Part shown: positions 24,417-31,156 of the stretch, piece by piece
Position numbering within the stretch: position 1 is the stretch's first letter
Layout: every line of letters begins with the position of its first letter
NCBI GenBank assembly: GCA_902797395.1
Contig: CADBSO010000071.1
Location: 1 to 34,552, forward strand
Origin: an uncultured Spirochaetales bacterium
Lineage (GTDB): Bacteria > Spirochaetota > Spirochaetia > Sphaerochaetales > Sphaerochaetaceae
DNA length: 34,552 nucleotides
Direction of reading: 5' to 3'
Made by a program: the position numbers and the translations under genes
The notes under the pieces: model-generated
Databases searched by the model: none
The model's input: the letters and a program-made list of their open reading frames with translations, nothing else
What the model was told of the DNA's origin: nothing

Positions 24417-25637
24417 ATGCCGAATTATCAGACTCCTGGCGTATATGTAGAGGAGATTTCTAGTGGTTCCAAGCCTATTGAGGCCGGTGCAACCAACATT
24501 GTAGGATTTTTGGGCGTAGCCGAGAAGGGGCCTATCAATCAGGCTACTCTTGTTACGAACTGGACGCAGTACACCAAGACGTTTGGTGGTTTGCACGAGG
24601 GCGGATGGCTCGGACATGCTGTTTATCAGTTCTTCCAGAATGGTGGAACAAAGTGTTTCATCAACAATCTGGCTGAGCCGGCAAAGAAGAAGGATGCAGC
24701 ACCTGCAGGAAAAGCTGGAGAGAAGACAGACGCTAAGAAGGATGAGAAGAAGGAGCCTGTTGAGATCAAGAATCCGGATAACATAGCAAAGCTTATCATT
24801 GGTAAGGATGAGGGTCTTGGCAAGAAGTCTGGTTTGTATCTTTTTGATGAGATACCTGATATTGCTCTTATTTGCGCACCTGGAGTTACTGATCCTGCTG
24901 CTCAGGATGCCATTCTTTCGCACTGCGAAAGGATGAGATTCAGATTCGCTGTTCTCGATAGCCCGGAGACCCTTGCTGGCGGCATTGATACGATTCCTAA
25001 GCCGAGAGACTCCATGATGGGTGCTTACTACTTCCCGTGGGTCCAGATGTACGATCCGGTACACGATCAGAATGTGTATTGTCCGCCAAGTGGTGGAATC
25101 TGCGGTGTTTACGGCAGAGTCGATGGAACCAGAGGCGTTCATAAGGCACCAGCTAATGAAATATTCAAGACCGCTATCGGTCTTAAGTATAACCTTACGG
25201 ATGCGGAGCAGGAGCTCCTGAACCCGAAGGGGATCAACTGTATAAGAGAGTTCCCGAACAGAGGAATCAGAGTTTGGGGTGCTAGAACCATCAGCAGCGA
25301 TCCTGAGTGGAGATATGTCAACATCAGAAGGCTGTTCTGCATGGTTGAGCAGGCTCTTCAGAATGGTACTAACTGGGTTGTTTTCGAACCCAACACAAGG
25401 GATTTGTGGAAGAAGATAGTCAGGAACATCACCGCTTTCCTTCTTGGAATTTGGAGATCCGGCGCTCTCTTCGGAGACACCCCTGAGGAAGCTTTCTATG
25501 TCAGATGTGATGATGAGCTCAACCCGCCTGAGTCAAGGGATTTGGGATATGTGGTTTGCGAAATCGGTTTGGCGCCTGCAAAGCCGGCTGAGTTCGTTGT
25601 GTTCAGAGTCTCGCAGAAGACCGAGAGCGATAGCTAA
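24417..25637 (+). CDS. Contractile sheath protein 1
   Basis: The 406-residue protein starts YQTPGVYVEEISSGSKPIEA and continues VGFLGVAEKGP, the N-terminal signature of tail sheath proteins. The C-terminal domain has RVWGARTISSDPEWRYVNIR, ITAFLLGIWRSGALFG and AFYVRCDDELNPPESRDLG, the conserved sheath core. Residues about 88-116 are a Lys/Ala/Glu-rich insert (KKKDAAPAGKAGEKTDAKKD...) where other sheaths have an outer domain, so the surface is reduced. AGAAGGAAGGG precedes the ATG. Codon use is strongly biased toward a small codon set (AGA, GTT, CTT, GGA), unlike the cluster average, as expected for the most abundant structural protein. It is cotranscribed with the tube gene 63 nt downstream. 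Confidence 0.95.
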   Translation: MPNYQTPGVYVEEISSGSKPIEAGATNIVGFLGVAEKGPINQATLVTNWTQYTKTFGGLHEGGWLGHAVYQFFQNGGTKCFINNLAEPAKKKDAAPAGKAGEKTDAKKDEKKEPVEIKNPDNIAKLIIGKDEGLGKKSGLYLFDEIPDIALICAPGVTDPAAQDAILSHCERMRFRFAVLDSPETLAGGIDTIPKPRDSMMGAYYFPWVQMYDPVHDQNVYCPPSGGICGVYGRVDGTRGVHKAPANEIFKTAIGLKYNLTDAEQELLNPKGINCIREFPNRGIRVWGARTISSDPEWRYVNIRRLFCMVEQALQNGTNWVVFEPNTRDLWKKIVRNITAFLLGIWRSGALFGDTPEEAFYVRCDDELNPPESRDLGYVVCEIGLAPAKPAEFVVFRVSQKTESDS

Positions 25638-25700
25638 TTAGAGTAAAGGCTCTTTTTGAGTTTTTATATAAATGCATAATAAGGAAAAGGAGGAATTATT

Positions 25701-26132
25701 ATGGCAGATTATTCACCTACCAATAGGGCTTATTTCAAGGTTTCGATCGATGGCGTAGACTATGCTAACTTCGTTGCTGTTGAGGGACTTGGCGCTACTG
25801 CTGAGGTTGCTGATGACATGGGCGGAATGGATAAGAATCCGAGGAAGGTTGTCGGAAAGGTCAAGTATGACACCGTAACTCTTACGAGGAACGCTGATCC
25901 GAGAGACAACACTCTTAAAGAGTGGTGGAACACCGTTGAGAGGGGAACTCCTGAGCAGAAGTCGGTGTCCATTATCTTCCTTGATAGGAATGGTACGGAC
26001 GAGATTATGAGAAGGGATCTCTTCAACTGCGTGCCGTGTGCTTGGACTATGTCCGACCTTTCAAGTATCGACAAGATGGGCGTGAACCAGGAGAAGATCT
26101 CGTTTGTGTATGAAGACGCAAAGTGGGGTTAA
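25701..26132 (+). CDS. Tail tube protein (gp19-like)
   Basis: The 143-residue protein has the fold signature of inner tube proteins of contractile systems (T4 gp19, Pvc1/Pvc5): YFKVSIDGVDYANFVAVEGL at the start, RKVVGKVKYDTVTLTRNADP, LKEWWNTVERG, then RNGTDEIMRRDLFNCVPCAW and a final EKISFVYEDAKWG strand. Hexamers stack into the tube that the sheath drives forward. Only one tube gene occurs in the window, whereas many extracellular systems encode two or three. A strong AGGAGG ribosome binding site and biased codon use indicate high expression. A terminator follows 25 nt after the stop. Confidence 0.93.
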   Translation: MADYSPTNRAYFKVSIDGVDYANFVAVEGLGATAEVADDMGGMDKNPRKVVGKVKYDTVTLTRNADPRDNTLKEWWNTVERGTPEQKSVSIIFLDRNGTDEIMRRDLFNCVPCAWTMSDLSSIDKMGVNQEKISFVYEDAKWG

Positions 26133-26157
26133 TCTTGTAGTCCTTTGACTTTACAGA

Positions 26158-26196
26158 ATATGTCCTTTCTAGTTATAGGAAGGGCATATTTTTTTT
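26158..26196 (+). terminator. Rho-independent terminator after the tube gene
   Basis: Arms ATATGTCCTTTCT (26158-26170) and AGGAAGGGCATAT (26177-26189) pair over 13 positions including three G-T pairs, with loop AGTTAT, followed by a run of T to 26196. DUF1257 starts 27 nt later without an evident promoter. Confidence 0.8.
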
Positions 26197-26223
26197 AAAT
26201 AGATTTCAAATAGATTAGTTATT

Positions 26224-26631
26224 ATGTCTCATATTTCAAAAATTGATACTACTATTAAGGATCTTACGATACTTAAAAAAGCGCTTAAGAACATAAATAT
26301 GGAGTTCATTGAAGCGCAAAATGATCAGCTCATTACCGTTCATGGTTATGGCAAGGATGAACTGATTGAAAATTGCATTATGGAGATAAAGACCGGATGC
26401 AAATACAGCGTTGGGGTTCGCAAGGTTGATAAGAATTATGAATTCGTTGCTGATTGGTGGGCGATAGAGACATTCACCGGGCTTAAGCAAGAGGATATCA
26501 TAAATAAGATTACCAGGCAGTATGCCTATGAGAATGTTTTGGACAAAGTGAAAGGCATGGGCTATAACGTTGTTGAGGAAAAGCAGGATTTGCAACAGAA
26601 TGTCAAGCTGACTCTCAGAAGGTGGAAGTAG
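26224..26631 (+). CDS. DUF1257 / Ycf35-like protein
   Basis: The 135-residue protein starts MSHISKIDTTIKDLTILKKA, matching the MSHFxxIxTxIxDLxxLxxAL opening of Ycf35/DUF1257. YSVGVRKVDKNYEFVADWWA and RQYAYENVLDKVKGMGYNVV, then LTLRRW at the end, complete the family pattern. Ycf35 occurs in plastids and cyanobacteria and often neighbours DUF2997 and Ycf46; function is not established. Here it is separated from its two partners by about 12 kb of injection-system genes but lies in the same cluster, directly before gpI (start of gpI adjoins its stop). No Shine-Dalgarno sequence is visible, and a terminator lies upstream, so its expression is probably low. Confidence 0.9.
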   Translation: MSHISKIDTTIKDLTILKKALKNINMEFIEAQNDQLITVHGYGKDELIENCIMEIKTGCKYSVGVRKVDKNYEFVADWWAIETFTGLKQEDIINKITRQYAYENVLDKVKGMGYNVVEEKQDLQQNVKLTLRRWK

Positions 26632-27459
26632 ATGGCCAATCCCAACATAGATGTCAAAAATTTCGACGCCGATAAAACATTCAATGGCATGTCGCTGTTC
26701 GATGCCATCAAATTGGTGCAGGATAGGATGCAGTGGTTGAAATACGATATCGTATATAGCGAAGAGTATGGGTTCAATCTGAATATCCGCAAAGTTGATT
26801 TTGACAAAGGCGATAATACGGTTGTTTTTTATGTCGGAACTTTGAAGAGCTTTGATGGTTTGCTTCCTGAAATATACGAGGAGAACAATTTCTTCCTTGA
26901 GCAGTTTCTTATGGTGTTCCAGCATATAATAAATGGCAGGACGATGGTCTTGGACAATATTGACAAGTTCTTCTCGCCAATGAAGGCGCCGAAGTTCTTC
27001 CTTCCGGTGCTCGCCGCATGGTTCAATATAGATTTGAGCTTGTTTGGCAACAGGGAAGATGTCGTTAGGAAGATGATACAGTTCGCCATTCCGATTTACA
27101 AGCTCAGAGGGACGAAGAAAGGCTTGCGGTTGTTGTTGTATATATTGACCGGCGTTATTCCCGATATAATTGAGGGCGCGGCTCCATTTACTGAAATGAC
27201 TATATCGAACAAGGTTCAGGTTGATTCTCCGATATTCGGAAATTCAAAGGAGAAGTTCTCGTTTTATGTGTATTTTCCGATACTTGAATCCGAGTTTGAC
27301 GGCGCGCTTGTTGAGAACATACACAGGATGGTGCAGAAAGAAAAGCCAGCATATATGAAAGCATATGTATGTTTCAAGCGTCCGAAGAAGATCGAAAGAA
27401 AGATTACCACTTTCGAGGATGGCATGGACACGCTTGGAGAGGATGGTGTGTACTTCTGA
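26632..27459 (+). CDS. gpI-like baseplate protein (tail protein I / Pvc12-type region)
   Basis: A 275-residue protein with features of phage P2 gpI and its injection-system homologues: LLPEIYEENNFFLEQFLMVF and QHIINGRTMVLDNIDKFFSP, APKFFLPVLAAWFNIDLSLF, then REDVVRKMIQFAIPIYKLRG with the conserved (Y)-x-x-RGTxxGLxxLLxxxTG motif as RGTKKGLRLLLYILTG. It probably completes the baseplate wedge together with gpJ. It begins directly after the DUF1257 stop, so both are translated from one mRNA. The C-terminal region (KEKPAYMKAYVCFKRP) also fits the family. A terminator lies about 200 nt downstream. Confidence 0.87.
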   Translation: MANPNIDVKNFDADKTFNGMSLFDAIKLVQDRMQWLKYDIVYSEEYGFNLNIRKVDFDKGDNTVVFYVGTLKSFDGLLPEIYEENNFFLEQFLMVFQHIINGRTMVLDNIDKFFSPMKAPKFFLPVLAAWFNIDLSLFGNREDVVRKMIQFAIPIYKLRGTKKGLRLLLYILTGVIPDIIEGAAPFTEMTISNKVQVDSPIFGNSKEKFSFYVYFPILESEFDGALVENIHRMVQKEKPAYMKAYVCFKRPKKIERKITTFEDGMDTLGEDGVYF

Positions 27460-27664
27460 TGCGGATCGTTCGCATTCGTGCTATTATTTGAAAGCGGTTT
27501 GAGGGCGTTTGAAGACCTTAAGATCCGATTTGCAATGTTTTTCGTAGTTGAAAATTCTTTGAGAGCTGCAAATGCGCTGGCACTGTGCGGTTTCCCTTGT
27601 ATTCATTCGGCTATGAGATTCGTATGCGTTTTTTTGAAGCAGGTTTTGGAAACGCCTTTGATAT

Positions 27665-27699
27665 ATCCGGTCCATATTTGAAAGGACCGGATTTTTTTT
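27665..27699 (+). terminator. Rho-independent terminator after gpI
   Basis: A perfect 9-bp stem ATCCGGTCC (27665-27673) / GGACCGGAT (27684-27692) with a 10-nt loop is followed by a run of seven to eight T. Confidence 0.9.
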
Positions 27700-27714
27700 G
27701 CGGATCAGCATTCG

Positions 27715-27729
27715 CTTAAGGGCGTTTTG
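27715..27729 (+). repeat. Copy of dispersed intergenic repeat
   Basis: CTTAAGGGCGTTTTG matches the first half of the repeat consensus, including the palindromic CTTAAG centre seen at 10239-10250. Confidence 0.4.
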
Positions 27730-27754
27730 TATATTTTTTGAAAAATATTATAAT
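27727..27754 (+). promoter_or_regulatory. Promoter of the second CIS operon
   Basis: TTGTAT (27727-27732), 16 nt and TATAAT (27749-27754). The predicted start near 27761 leaves a short leader with AAGGAAGG (27773-27780) before GTG 27789. Confidence 0.65.
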
Positions 27755-27788
27755 CATATGTAATGTGCATTTAAGGAAGGTGTGAAAC

Positions 27789-29336
27789 GTGGGCAAAGGC
27801 AATAAGAAGTTTGAGGATGTGCTTTTTAAAAGGTCAAATTTTTTCCCAGGGCTGCGCGCTACTCCGAAATTTTGGAATGAGCTTGAAGAGTATCATTTTA
27901 ATAAGGAAAGGCTGTACAACACGATTTTCAACGGATTCGGAGTAGTTCCGGATTTCTTGGACTCGCTTCTTGTTGAGTCTAAACAAACTAAGGGCGGTTT
28001 GATTTCATTGGTTGTCAATCCTGGACTTGCGATTGATGGTTATGGAAGACCGGTTTTTCTGTATTCTCCACAGGTCCTCATACTGGACTTGAAGAAGTTT
28101 TCGCTGCCTTGTACGGCTTATGTCACGATAAGGTACAATGAGGTTCTTGAGGATTTTTATAAGAATGTCGATAACTTTGATTTGCAGGGATTCCAGCATA
28201 AGAAGGAATCATCGATATTGGAAATCGTCAGTGAGATACCGGATCCGGACAGTTTCATAGAACTTGCGAGAATAAGGTTGGCTGAGGATAAGAAGGGCGG
28301 TGGAATCCGCGAGCTCAAGAACAGCGATTCGTCGAAGTTTGTCGTTCCGTCCGCGAACGAGATAGATTTCAGGTATGTCCAGTGGACATCAAAGATGAAG
28401 AAGGGAATATCAAGCTTCTTCCAGAATTTCATGCTTGACATTTTTGAGAAGACCGAGAAAGTCGCAACCATGTGCTATACGGTTCTTCCGTTGGCCTCGC
28501 TTTTGTCGCTTCAGACATTGGCCATGACATCGAAAATGGTCATACAGACGGCAGGCGCGTTCTTCGATGATGTCGTCAGCATTTTCTATCCCATATACAA
28601 TGTAGATTATCAGTTGATTTTTGAGATAGCCGAATATGAAAGGAAGAATCCGGATAAGGAGTTGGGGTATATTACCAAGGACTCGTATTTGGATGCCAGA
28701 GAAGCGGTGTTCATGCTTGGCGATACGGTCAAGACTTACAATGGTACGTATGAGGAGCTGAATAACATCCTTTCGCTGCATAAGATTGTCATAGAAGGCC
28801 TGAGGGCTACGTTGTCGGAGAGACAGATTTCCACGAACGATATCCTGCTTATGAGTCAGGATATGCCGAATGTTCTTTTGTTCAACAACGAGCATTATAC
28901 TCTTATCGATACGATTTCCATGGGTTCGAAGGAGTCGATGCAGATGCACGACGTGCGTTTTGTCGGAAGCGCATATCCTACTACGTCCAACGAAACATTC
29001 ACTTATCCTGACGGCAGAAAGGTCAATGATGTCGTCAAGCGCTGGATGGGCGGTGAGATGAGGTTCGTTGTCAGGAATGTTACCAAGGGCAATAACATGC
29101 TTGTCATAAGAAGAACTGACGTGTATAACGGAAATTACGAGGTTGATGTCAAGCTGAACTCAAAGAAATACGAGCTTATAAACATCGAGGGTGTGGATAC
29201 CAAGAACCGTTGGAGAAACTATCACTTTATAGTCGATAGGGCGGATGTCGTCGATTTCGCTCCTGAAATTTCATTTGATATCGGTCAGAAAGGAAGAGAC
29301 AATAGCGGTACTATTTGGATTTATCAGGTAATGTAG
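27789..29336 (+). CDS. CIS-cluster protein of unknown family (515 residues)
   Basis: I cannot name the family. The N-terminal domain (about 1-130) reads FFPGLRATPKFWNELEEYHF then LVVNPGLAIDGYGRPVFLYS, a pattern (VxPGxAIDxxGR) that recurs in baseplate-associated proteins of phage-tail-like systems, so a baseplate or adaptor role is reasonable. The middle (about 215-370) is helical. The C-terminal about 130 residues are beta-rich (RFVVRNVTKGNNMLVIRRTD, YELINIEGVDTKNRWRNYHF) and could be a jelly-roll-like binding domain. GTG at 27789 is supported by AAGGAAGG 8 nt upstream. It heads an operon with FHA, VWA-like and sheath 2 genes, so it may link the tail to the membrane-associated part, an inference. 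Confidence 0.75.
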   Translation: MGKGNKKFEDVLFKRSNFFPGLRATPKFWNELEEYHFNKERLYNTIFNGFGVVPDFLDSLLVESKQTKGGLISLVVNPGLAIDGYGRPVFLYSPQVLILDLKKFSLPCTAYVTIRYNEVLEDFYKNVDNFDLQGFQHKKESSILEIVSEIPDPDSFIELARIRLAEDKKGGGIRELKNSDSSKFVVPSANEIDFRYVQWTSKMKKGISSFFQNFMLDIFEKTEKVATMCYTVLPLASLLSLQTLAMTSKMVIQTAGAFFDDVVSIFYPIYNVDYQLIFEIAEYERKNPDKELGYITKDSYLDAREAVFMLGDTVKTYNGTYEELNNILSLHKIVIEGLRATLSERQISTNDILLMSQDMPNVLLFNNEHYTLIDTISMGSKESMQMHDVRFVGSAYPTTSNETFTYPDGRKVNDVVKRWMGGEMRFVVRNVTKGNNMLVIRRTDVYNGNYEVDVKLNSKKYELINIEGVDTKNRWRNYHFIVDRADVVDFAPEISFDIGQKGRDNSGTIWIYQVM

Positions 29337-29379
29337 GAAACAGGTGCGGCTGCTGCTGCGCGAAGGAGAATATAAATAT

Positions 29380-29769
29380 ATGGGTTATAAGAGATGTCCT
29401 CAGGAAGGTCATTTGATGGATTCCTCGTGGAAGTATTGTCCGATATGCATTGCACCTCTAGCGGGCTGGTTTGTGATTATGAACGAGAACGGCGTTGCTC
29501 ACAGGTATTTTACTTTGCACGAGGGCAAGACTATAATAGGAAGCGGCAAGGATTGTGAGATAAGCATACCCGAATACGGGCTTTTAAGGCAGCAGGCCGC
29601 AATTATAATAGAGGGAAACGATTGTACCGTTGTGGATTTGAGCGGCGATAACAGCATGAAGGTGAACAACATTCAAACTTCAAGGAATACGGTCATGGAT
29701 GGCGATATAATAGAGTTCGGTGGCGTGCAGTTCTGCGTTAAGCTGCTGAAGTCGGAAGGAAGGTATTGA
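29380..29769 (+). CDS. Zinc-ribbon and degenerate FHA domain protein
   Basis: The 129-residue protein opens with a treble-like metal-binding sequence, CPQEGH (C6, H11) and CPIC (C20, C23), around MDSSW. From about residue 40 an FHA fold follows: GKTIIGSGKDCEISIPEYG, then CTVVDLSGDNSMKVNN and DGDIIEFGGVQFCV. FHA domains bind phosphothreonine, but the usual Arg (GR) is Ser here and the SxxH motif reads RQQA, so phosphopeptide binding may be lost. ATG at 29380 is supported by AAGGAG at 29363-29368; a GTG at 29344 is in frame but would put that sequence inside the gene. The next gene starts right after the stop and has a related zinc ribbon, so the two may interact. Confidence 0.8.
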   Translation: MGYKRCPQEGHLMDSSWKYCPICIAPLAGWFVIMNENGVAHRYFTLHEGKTIIGSGKDCEISIPEYGLLRQQAAIIIEGNDCTVVDLSGDNSMKVNNIQTSRNTVMDGDIIEFGGVQFCVKLLKSEGRY

Positions 29770-29770
29770 T

Positions 29771-31141
29771 ATGAAGGGAATCTTAAGGAAAATAGCAGCA
29801 TCGGCTTTGCTGCTTCTTGTTTCGTTTTTCGCTTTTGCCGCAGATGATCCTTCCGCATCCGGAAAGGAACTGACCGTACAGATCAACCAGCTCATTGACA
29901 AGAAATATCCTAACTTCAAGGCTTATGTTACTGTTGAGAAGCAGGATGGAACGCCTTTGGCTGCTCTTGGCACTGATGCTTTCAAGGTTACGATTGATGG
30001 AGGCAGGACAAGGGTCGGCAAGGTTGGCGTTGCTGTTTTCAAGAATACGAATGAAGGCGTGAACTATAATATCGTTTTCCCGATGAACCTTCAGAGGGCT
30101 ACGATGTCGATTCAGGCTACGGCAATAATCAATTTCGTCGATCTGCTTACGGAGAAGGATAAGATTTCCATATATACGATGGGCGATACCGTGGCTCCGG
30201 TGTGCGAGGACGTCGCTAAGGATGCGTTCCAAGTTGATACTATTTCGACATACGAGGGAAATGCTGAAAAGGCGCCTAGGATATACGATTCCTTGCAGGC
30301 CTTGGTCAATCGTGTTGCTAAAAAGGAAGGCGACAGGAAAGTCATAATCGTCGTTTCGGATGAGAGGGACAACAACAGCATGACTCCGGCGAGGCAGTTC
30401 ATGACCGGAATAGAGCAGGCCAACATACCGATTTATACGATCGGCATCCGCGCTCCCTCGACCAGCACTCAGGTCAGGATGGAAGACATATCATACGCTA
30501 CGAACGGAAAGTACTACTACACTCCGATGATACGTGATCTGTCATCTACATTGGCAAAGGTCATAGATGTCGTATCGGAATCGTATATACTTGATTTCAG
30601 GGCAAAGATAGGACCTATAGGGTTCCTGAAGGGTGGAGATGGTAATCTTCACGACTTGGTTCTGGAGGTTGATGTTCGTGACGGACATGGCAGCAATGCC
30701 AAGAAGTTCACGGCGATCAAGAAGGCGATACCTATTTATTTGTGGATAGCCATAGGCGTTCTTATCGTATTGATTCTGATAGTCATCATAATGGTTTCGT
30801 TGCTTTCCAAGAAGAGAAACCGCGAGACCATGGGAATCACCGACAGGAGATGTCCGGACTGCGGCAACCGCATGAAGGATAGCTGGGATGAGTGTCCGTT
30901 CTGCAAGTATCTTCCGGAATACCTTGGCGGTCAGCCTGGCGCTTCAGGAAAGTCCGGCGGCGGAGCTGGCGGCGGCTTTGATGCCAAAGGCATGGGAGAT
31001 AAGGCCAAAGGCATGGGAGATAAGGCCAAAGGCATGGGAGATAAGGCCAAAGGCGGTATCGGCAAGGCTAAGGGTGCTGCCGGCAAGGCTAAGGGCGGAA
31101 TCGGAAAGATTTTCGGAATTTTCGGTAAGTTTAAGAAGTGA
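29771..31141 (+). CDS. Membrane-anchored VWA-like protein with C-terminal zinc ribbon
   Basis: Residues 1-23 are a signal peptide (KIAASALLLLVSFFAFA, cleavage likely before ADD). Residues about 35-290 form a von Willebrand A-like domain: GDRKVIIVVSDERDNNSMTP and NIPIYTIGIRAPSTSTQVRM are VWA strands, but the DxSxS metal site at residues 101-106 reads IVFPMN, so a canonical MIDAS is absent. A single membrane segment spans about 322-345 (LWIAIGVLIVLILIVIIMVS). The cytoplasmic tail has a zinc ribbon (C361, C364, C375, C378) and a Gly/Lys-rich end with three AKGMGDK repeats from residue 405. The topology places the VWA domain outside the cytoplasmic membrane and the ribbon inside. It is a candidate membrane anchor of the injection system. 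Confidence 0.85.
   Translation: MKGILRKIAASALLLLVSFFAFAADDPSASGKELTVQINQLIDKKYPNFKAYVTVEKQDGTPLAALGTDAFKVTIDGGRTRVGKVGVAVFKNTNEGVNYNIVFPMNLQRATMSIQATAIINFVDLLTEKDKISIYTMGDTVAPVCEDVAKDAFQVDTISTYEGNAEKAPRIYDSLQALVNRVAKKEGDRKVIIVVSDERDNNSMTPARQFMTGIEQANIPIYTIGIRAPSTSTQVRMEDISYATNGKYYYTPMIRDLSSTLAKVIDVVSESYILDFRAKIGPIGFLKGGDGNLHDLVLEVDVRDGHGSNAKKFTAIKKAIPIYLWIAIGVLIVLILIVIIMVSLLSKKRNRETMGITDRRCPDCGNRMKDSWDECPFCKYLPEYLGGQPGASGKSGGGAGGGFDAKGMGDKAKGMGDKAKGMGDKAKGGIGKAKGAAGKAKGGIGKIFGIFGKFKK
30983..31045 (+). repeat. Three perfect 21-bp tandem repeats in the VWA-like gene
   Basis: Three copies of a 21-bp unit beginning GCCAAAGGCATGGGAGA encode AKGMGDK; further degenerate copies continue to the end of the gene. 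Confidence 0.95.
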
Positions 31142-31156
31142 TTTTGGAGAGTCAAA

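Larger units (their letters stand above)
27460..27788 (+). other. Intergenic region with terminator, repeats and promoter
   Basis: The 329-nt spacer separates two parts of the cluster. About 27490-27530 and 27625-27660 contain fragments of the dispersed repeat (AGCAGGTTTTGGAA at 27638-27651 is identical to 7241-7254). A terminator (27665-27699), another repeat copy (27715-27729) and a promoter (27727-27754) follow. I see no supported gene; two overlapping open frames of 67 and 75 codons lack ribosome binding sites. Confidence 0.6.

Noticed and set aside
27478..27711. Two overlapping open frames in the spacer between gpI and the 515-residue gene
   Set aside because: They lie on opposite strands, overlap repeats and a terminator, and lack start signals.
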